Source: Episyrphus balteatus (lineage: Eukaryota > Arthropoda > Insecta > Diptera > Syrphidae). From it: a DNA stretch of 64,000 nt. The position numbers were made by a program, and so were the translations under genes. The notes below the pieces were generated by a model. That model saw nothing but the letters and a program-made list of their open reading frames with translations. It was not told the origin of the DNA and made no database searches. Below are positions 58,242 through 64,000 of the stretch, piece after piece. How positions within the stretch are numbered: the first letter of the stretch is position 1; each line of letters starts with the position of its first letter. The stretch lies in the NCBI RefSeq assembly GCF_945859705.1, contig NC_079136.1, forward strand, positions 54,016,094 through 54,080,093, read 5' to 3'.

Positions 58242-59031
58242 TTAACCCTTAAACCCTACCCATCCCGGGAGAGACACTATTACTACCCTGGGGTTCAGGA
58301 GACCCCAAAAGGTTTTTGGCCAAATTAATTAAAAAAATTAATTTAACAAAAAATTTTATTTATTAATAAAATAGTTTTATATGTTTTAAAATATAAAATG
58401 TTATAAAAATTTGTGTTGAGGCACATTTGACACACTGAGTGGCTATGTTCCGAACAGAGTGCATTTCTGCAACTGCTGCACCTTATTTTCGTCTTGAGGT
58501 CCTTTTATCGTGGACAGATGACAAATCCTTTTTTTGTGGTTAGAGTAGATGTTTACTGAGGTACTGGCCGCTTTTTTTTTTAAATTTCTCTAATAAGTAC
58601 CTGGAGATTGGTTGGCAAAGTTGCCCATATAATTCTTGTGTTTTCGAACCAAAATCGAAAAACAAAACGAGAACACAGACGTAATAACACTTGCATACAG
58701 CAGTGATAATAAAAGAAATATTAGATACAGTGAAAACGCTCTTTAAAAGTAATAAAAACCTTAATAACCCATTAAAGAAATTCAAAAACAATCCGCCGAA
58801 TTATCAAAATAAACTTTCACAATTACTACCCTGGGGTCTACGGGACCCCAGACAGTGGATATCTTGAGCTGTACAACTTGGAAAGGAATAAATGACTAAT
58901 TTTTAGATGGCTACTTCGTTAATTAGAGAATTCTTAAAGTTTCGGCGGCGTCTATTACTTATTTTTTGTAAAATTCAGAAAAATGTATGTTTGCAGTGTC
59001 GCTGGACCCCAGGGTAGGGTTTAAGGGTTAA
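58242..59031 (-). mobile_element. Internally deleted piggyBac element nested in the hairpin element
   Basis: TTAA bounds both ends (58242-58245, 59028-59031). The TIR CCCTTAAACCCTACCC is perfect over 16 bp, and inner sequences CCCTGGGGT...ACCCC recur near both ends. A transposase C terminus survives on the minus strand. The TTAA target, the CCC start and the cysteine-rich domain agree on the family. Confidence 0.88.
58412..58791 (-). pseudogene. piggyBac transposase C-terminal remnant
   Basis: The minus strand of about 58412-58530 translates to a cysteine-rich block (ICPR*KDLKTKIRCSSC, ALCSEHSHSVCQMCL) matching the C-terminal zinc-binding domain typical of piggyBac transposases, with one in-frame stop. 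Upstream, TQELYGQLCQPISRYLLE fits the family's segment before that domain. The catalytic DDD region is missing. Confidence 0.8.
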
Positions 59032-59328
59032 TAAAAATGATCAAACAATTTTCCTTATATAAAAGAATAAGGTCCGAAGTGCTGCATTTTCTAACGGTAA
59101 TATTTCAAAAACGGGAGCTGATTAATTTTGTTTAACCTCGGATCGAGTTAAGCACACCGCAGAACTTCAGAAAAGTATATTTTTGTTTCGGCAACAAAAA
59201 AAATGTTTAATTTTGTTAACCAGTGTAATATAATATAATTGATGACGGCTTATTATTTTTTTTTGCTGTAGCCCATCAATAATAATAATGGTGTAATTAC
59301 ATAATACATACATAAAAACTAAAACTTA

Positions 59329-60380
59329 GGCCCAATTTATTGACTCTCCATTAAACTTAAATCGCCATTAAAAAAGAGAATTTTAAAATTAAAAACAAAA
59401 TTCGTTTAATTCAGTCTCTGTTAAGAATATTTTTGAAGTTTGACATCATTAACTGATTGAGCATTAAATTTAAAAGTCCTTTTAGTTAAAAAGCCAAATT
59501 CGACCTTTTAAGAGGGATTTTTAGAGCAAATGGAGGTTTAAAAAAGGATTTCTATTTATTCACTCTCCGTTAGCGTCAAATGTCATTTCAGTTATTATTT
59601 CATTATTTTTTTTATTTGAAAAAAAACTTGTTCGTGAAATAAGCTAAGAAATCATGTAAACAAAAACAAAAATTATGTATGTACATTAACAGTCCAAAAT
59701 AGAATATTTTTGTAGGGACATATGTAGGTATTTATTCATAGATATTTATTCCATAAAAAAGTAACAATTTAAAATGACTACGGCTCGCCAGAAATTTTTT
59801 TCTATGGGCATGAGGGTTAAATAGACAACACTTCATTTATGATTTTTCTCATCTACTTCGCCGAGCCCAGAAGAAGCATATATAGTAATAGATCTACCAG
59901 AAACTAGATCTTCTCCACTTCAAAAGAATCACGAGGTTAAACTAATGAGATGCTACATAATGTAATCATCCCAAAACATTGCAATTGTAACTTTGTCTTT
60001 GGTTACCACTAATGGTACATATATCGTTACTCTCGTCTGTGTGCTTTCGCCTGGCGTTTTTGGCTCCAAAATACTTACGGGCCATAGCTTTTATGTTTTT
60101 TGTATTGTTTTTCCTTTCTTCACATTTTCAAATCTAAGAAAATTTGATTTGACAAATTTCTGCTTTTGACAGTTTTATTTTTCAAAAACTAAAAAATCCC
60201 TAGGATATTTTTAATGAAGTTTTAAATTTAAAGTTTCCATTAAAAGTAAAGACTTTAACTAAAGTAGAGTGAATTAAATGAATTTTTTAATGATGTATAC
60301 TTAAAGGCGTCAATAGTTAACAACGCTGTTAACTAAAACGATAAATTTCAAAATTTAATGGAGGCTCAATAAATTGGCCC
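59329..60380. mobile_element. 1.05-kb TIR element with GG(C/G)CCAATTTATTGA ends and TTA duplication
   Basis: The left end GGCCCAATTTATTGACTCTC and the reverse complement of the right end GGGCCAATTTATTGAGCCTC agree, followed by CATTAAA on both arms. TTA flanks each end (59326-59328, 60381-60383). GGGCC-like ends with TTA/TAA targets fit the PIF/Harbinger group (inference). No clear transposase frame. Confidence 0.65.
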
Positions 60381-60383
60381 TTA

Positions 60384-61669
60384 GTGTTGTTTACATAAAT
60401 TAAATCGTTTTAATTTTATTATTTTCTATATTATGCCACCATTAGTGTTCCTGATTAAAGTTTTTAAAAATGCTTCATTGTACAAAAGTGGAGAGTGTTG
60501 GTGTTTGGAATTGACCAATTGTGCTCGTTTTAGAATAAGGCTTTTGTTTTAATATATTTAGAGTACAAGAATTAATTTTTACCACTTTTAACAATGCCTC
60601 GAGATACGATCTATCAAATTGTGAAGAAATAATTGAAAATACGGTCGTATTTCAGCTTAATCTAAACTCAAGGCCTATCACTGTCAGACTTGAGGTTTTG
60701 TTACTGTCCTTACAATTTCTTCAAAATTTTTAACAAATTTTTAGCCGGATTGGGTCAGGGCCTTGTGCTGTCTAAAACTTCTGATTTCCGAAGCAATATT
60801 TGACAATTTTAAAGATTTTGGTATAGGGTCTTAATTAAGTTGCAAAATTATATCAAATAACACTTAGTCTTCTGTTGCCAAAAAACTTGATAAATTGTAT
60901 CGTTTTATGTCTAGATAAATTCACTTGTTCATTATTTTTTCAAAATGAGCTTAAAATCCGCAATATATCACAGCAAAAGATCCTGGAATCCATCATAATT
61001 TATGTCCGTTCTATAAACTTGATACTGTTGAAATGTTTTTTCCAGTTTTGGCTAGTAACTAAATCTGCATTCTATTTCTGATCTTTAAATTTAAATTTAT
61101 CTCGTCAATCCAATCTACATTTTCCCATTGCTTAATGGTTAAGTTTTTGGGGCTTTAGGGTAAAAGTTTATCTAGCCCTATGATTTTTGACTAAAATCAA
61201 GGTTCAGTGATGTTCTGTTTGAGTTTTTAGAAGCAGTTTTCACCTATCTTTGATAAGATTTGAAGACAGGATAAACATTTCATTTTTTAACTATTTTGAA
61301 TTCTATTATTTCGAAAACAAATGATTAAAACAGCTCGATTTAAAAATTAAATTGAAAAGAAAAAATCTTGAACGCCTCACCACCGCTGCACCACCGCCGT
61401 TTGCAGGAATTTTCGCCACACCCACCGCCACACCACGACTGCAGCACGTCCGCACTATTTCAAAAATGCACAGTGTGCAAAAAAGCACAGTTTTCAAAAA
61501 AAAAATGTTGATGAAAACCGAAAAAATTAGAAATCTTTTTCCAGTTCTTTTTTCCATAAAACAGACAAACTTGGCTTCAGAGTTGCATGTAACTTTTGCT
61601 TGGAAAGTTTTGGAACACAATCAAATCGATTAAGGTTTGTGAGGCAAAATCAAAAAACCATGTCAAAGC
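60384..61669. other. Intronic or intergenic DNA
   Basis: No gene supported. A GC-richer patch at about 61376-61450 (CACCACCGCTGCACCACC) gives 93- and 104-codon frames on opposite strands, neither with a domain. Confidence 0.4.
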
Positions 61670-62146
61670 GTTTTTCATAATTTTTTAAAAATTCCTCCGT
61701 TCTTGAAATATAACCGTTATAAAAAACCTTTTTTTTGCATTTTATAACGGTAGTATGTATTTCAGCAACCCAAAAACCTCTATATTTTGATTCTTGTGGA
61801 CAAAAAATTTAATTTGTTTGGCCAGTGCTGTTTCTGAGTCAAACCCCTACTTAAATTTTAAATATGTATCTTCGGCAGTAAAAGCGATATTGGAAAGACT
61901 TAAACATTTTTTGGAAGAATAATACTAGTTCTTACAAATTTATTCATAATGAGTTACCTCACATAAAAACAAAACCTCGAAAACAGCCAAAATGTCGTTT
62001 TTTGGCATATTATAAAAGTAATATTTCAAAAACGGAGGCCAATAAAAATTTTCTGATATCAGGTTCAAGTTCAGCGCATTAAAAACCTTTTGAAAAGTAT
62101 ATCTTGGTTCTTGTGGCAAAAAAAAGTTCAATTTTGTTCACCAGTG
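61670..62146. repeat. Two right-end fragments of the CACTGG hairpin family in tandem
   Basis: CCAGTG ends at about 61828 and again at 62146. Each is preceded by the family's TTCTTGTGG(A)CAAAAAA block, and in the second case by AAAACGGAGGCCAATAAA and CAGGTTCAAGTTCAGCG. The second is followed by TAA. No CACTGG left end is seen, so these are partial copies. Confidence 0.55.
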
Positions 62147-62486
62147 TAATAAATACATAACTTCGACCTCATACGAGCATTTTGCATTTTTTGACTAAAT
62201 GCCAGCTTTTTGGTCGTATTGCCCCAGTGTGCGTCGGTCAGAACGTCCATGTGTACTTATCTCCACTGCCTTAAAGGGTAAACTTAATTTCTTAAAATTC
62301 GGTACACATTATTTTTATAAGGGAAACAGAAGGAAGTATGAAACCAAAGTAATTTGGACAGAGTTATGCGAGTTAAGGACATGAAAAACCAAAGTTATGA
62401 AAAGCTAGAGCTATGAAAAATGGGTTCAAAAATGACTTCAATAAATTTAAAAAAAAAAAAAAAAACTATTTTTTTTAAGAAAACTC
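62147..62486. other. Short intergenic stretch, nothing recognised
   Basis: A 61-codon frame at 62199-62384 (+) has no motif. Tandem-like CAAAGTTATG/AAAGCTAGAGCTATG near 62390-62420. Confidence 0.35.
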
Positions 62487-62492
62487 TTTATT
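62487..62492 (-). terminator. Polyadenylation signal for the minus-strand gene
   Basis: AATAAA on the minus strand, 78 bases beyond the stop codon at 62570-62572. Confidence 0.5.
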
Positions 62493-62569
62493 TTTTTGAA
62501 AATTAATATTTAAGAAAATAAAAAATAAATATACTTATATATTTGCTTATTACATGCATTATTAAGAAT

Positions 62570-64000
62570 TCATGAAAGTTCCTTAACAATATTTTCCATA
62601 GAATAAAACGAATCCAAATATTCATTGCAAACATTAAAATTAAATTCAGGATTCTGTTCAATATAATATCCTCGGCCAACTAGCTCCAAATCAATCGATT
62701 CATTTGCAAACTTCTTCAACTGATTAAAAGAAACCGATTTATTAACTTGTCTCAATCTTATACTCCATAATCCATAAGGACTGAGAAATGTGTGACTATC
62801 TCGAATAGTATTATACACCTCATTTGGATCTTCGTTCTTGTTAAGATTGTAAGATATTGTAATAGCGTCATCAAATGATATGAAATAGTATCGTTCCCCA
62901 CAACGATAGTAATTATTACCAACTAAAGTCATTGTCAGGCCAAAGTTTCGCAGCAAAGAATTGAAATTATTTTGAAAACTATCATTTTTAAATTTTAAGT
63001 TTAATCCAATTTCATTGAATTTTACCGAATTGTAATTCAATCCTTTAGATATGTCAGCCTTCATTAAGATCTCCGATCCATTTAACAATTTTTGGATTTC
63101 ATCCTGAATAGTGTCATGATTCCAGGCGTAGAATGGCAAAGACCCAACATCATTGCTGTTAAAAACATTTCTATTGTGAATGAATTTGCTATAGTCACTT
63201 ATTGTCGCCTCACTTTCATCAATATGATATTTCATTTCTCTAATTCTGTCAATAATATTCAACCTTAATGACTCAATATCATTGAGCTTCAAGTCGGCAG
63301 GAAGTTGAAATTTCTGCATAACATGAGCGGCAAATGGAAAATAATGTTGTTTGAATGCTTGCAATGCAATGCCGTATTTTTCAAATAATATATTCGATTG
63401 TATTAGTAAATTCAGGCTATTTAGTGCCTGACTTAATTCAGAGTCAGTCACTTGAATGCTCATCACTGGTGCTGATACAATATGAGCCATATAATTGGCT
63501 TGTTTGACACTGTCCGAGTAGGAATCAATGCGATCATAAATGTCAATTAGAATAGAAAATCCTTCATCAATCTTCTCCATGAAACGCATTAAATCAGTCT
63601 GAAGTTCGTGACTCATCTTGTGGGTGAATTTTTGTAGCATTGATTTAACATCTTTTAAAGTAGATCTTACTGTCCATTTATTAAGATCCAATTTAGCATG
63701 TGATGATCCATTTGACGAAGTTTCCATTTCATTGATAGTTTCTTCGATATGTCGTAGATCAGGAATTACTATTTCGTACACTTGATTTTCCAATTTTTCA
63801 ATGACTTTTAATTCATCACTATATTCAAAAATTTGTTTATTGATTTTTGATATCTCCCCTTCGTCATTTTCTATTTTTTGCCAAAAGCTAAATGCTACTT
63901 CGGCACTATTTAAAACAGATTGCACATCATTGATACGACGAAGACGTTTCTCAAGTTTCTTTTCCTTTTTTAATGTTTCTTCGGGTTTTGATTCTGTTGT
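62570..64000 (-). CDS. Unrecognised protein, C-terminal 476 residues (runs off the right edge)
   Basis: Open without interruption from the window edge to TGA 62570-62572, so the true start lies outside. The N-terminal part in view is charged (ESKPEETLKKEKKLEKRLRR), then come helical, probably coiled-coil segments (ISKINKQIFEYSDELKVIEKLE, written here in two readable parts ISKINKQI and FEYSDELKVIEKLE). The C-terminal third is more compact and has YYRCGERYYFISFDDAITIS and SPYGLWSIRLRQVNKS. Only a few cysteines and several N-x-S/T sites (NGSS, NGSE, NDSF, NKSV, NESI) would suit a secreted protein. The organisation reminds me of insect proteins with the DUF4803 domain, an unverified impression. 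It may be nested in the long intron of the plus-strand gene starting at 56313. Confidence 0.8.
   Translation of the reverse strand, partial: TTESKPEETLKKEKKLEKRLRRINDVQSVLNSAEVAFSFWQKIENDEGEISKINKQIFEYSDELKVIEKLENQVYEIVIPDLRHIEETINEMETSSNGSSHAKLDLNKWTVRSTLKDVKSMLQKFTHKMSHELQTDLMRFMEKIDEGFSILIDIYDRIDSYSDSVKQANYMAHIVSAPVMSIQVTDSELSQALNSLNLLIQSNILFEKYGIALQAFKQHYFPFAAHVMQKFQLPADLKLNDIESLRLNIIDRIREMKYHIDESEATISDYSKFIHNRNVFNSNDVGSLPFYAWNHDTIQDEIQKLLNGSEILMKADISKGLNYNSVKFNEIGLNLKFKNDSFQNNFNSLLRNFGLTMTLVGNNYYRCGERYYFISFDDAITISYNLNKNEDPNEVYNTIRDSHTFLSPYGLWSIRLRQVNKSVSFNQLKKFANESIDLELVGRGYYIEQNPEFNFNVCNEYLDSFYSMENIVKELS

Larger units (their letters stand above)
57790..59225. mobile_element. CACTGG-family hairpin element, TAA duplication, carrying a nested piggyBac
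   Basis: Starts CACTGGTTTACAA and ends with the complement TTGTTAACCAGTG. TAA lies just outside each end, and an 18-bp sequence TAATATAATATAATTGAT occurs at 57767-57784 and 59226-59243. Arms of about 200 bp pair (left to about 57985, right from about 59032), and inner segments near 58025-58080 and 58160-58213 also form an inverted pair. Removing the nested 790-bp piggyBac leaves about 650 bp, close to the 624-bp copy at 43020. Confidence 0.75.

Noticed and set aside
61306..61633. Frames of 93 and 104 codons on opposite strands
   Set aside because: They share one GC-rich patch, neither shows a domain, and both extend into poly-A-derived sequence.

Overview
The window looks like a gene-poor, AT-rich piece of an insect genome, most likely a brachyceran fly. 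This rests on a TTLL5-type tubulin glutamylase with short phased introns, a LOA-type non-LTR retrotransposon, an FB-like foldback element, and many small terminal-inverted-repeat (TIR) elements. The species call is inference. No bacterial, viral or CRISPR signature was seen.

Genes. (1) 13962-18296 (+) is an uninterrupted 1444-codon gene for a nuclear RNA-type protein with two matrin/U1-like C2H2 fingers, an Arg-Asp/Arg-Glu tract, an SR tract and a Gly/Asn-rich tail. (2) 41878-48630 (+) is a TTLL5-like tubulin glutamylase in four coding exons (41878-41921, 45615-46439, 46557-46770, 46834-48630) that splice in frame to 959 residues. (3) 56313-56576 (+) is a probable first coding exon of an unrecognised gene whose remaining exons lie outside the window or were not found. 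(4) 62570-64000 (-) is the 3' part of an unrecognised protein gene that runs off the right edge. A 5'-truncated LOA-type retrotransposon ORF (3120-6458) is the only other long open frame.

The rest is a graveyard of mobile DNA. It includes the LOA insertion with a perfect 15-bp target duplication (3104-6645); a decayed Tc1-like transposon (about 33560-34418); a foldback element whose arms are made of about 10-bp tandem repeats (36870-38793); a family of hairpin elements with CACTGG termini and 3-bp TAA/TTA duplications (30863-31224, 43020-43643, 57790-59225, plus fragments at 261-521 and 61670-62146); a deleted piggyBac (58242-59031) nested in one of these; a small TTAA-flanked element (21291-21531); a GGCCCAATTT-type element with a TTA duplication (59329-60380); a TIR element holding a tRNA-like segment, nested in another repeat (25780-26210); and several other palindromic elements.

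The most exciting signal is a self-cleaving RNA motif. The minus strand of 54041-54115 folds as a complete type III hammerhead ribozyme: CUGAUGA, GAAA, a GUC cleavage site, three helices, and two loops whose bases are fully complementary. A diverged relative lies on the minus strand at 1364-1430. It keeps all three helices and a different but still complementary loop pair, and carries one core substitution. The intact copy sits across the arm and loop of a perfect 96-bp inverted repeat. I did not recognise this as a known insect repeat family.
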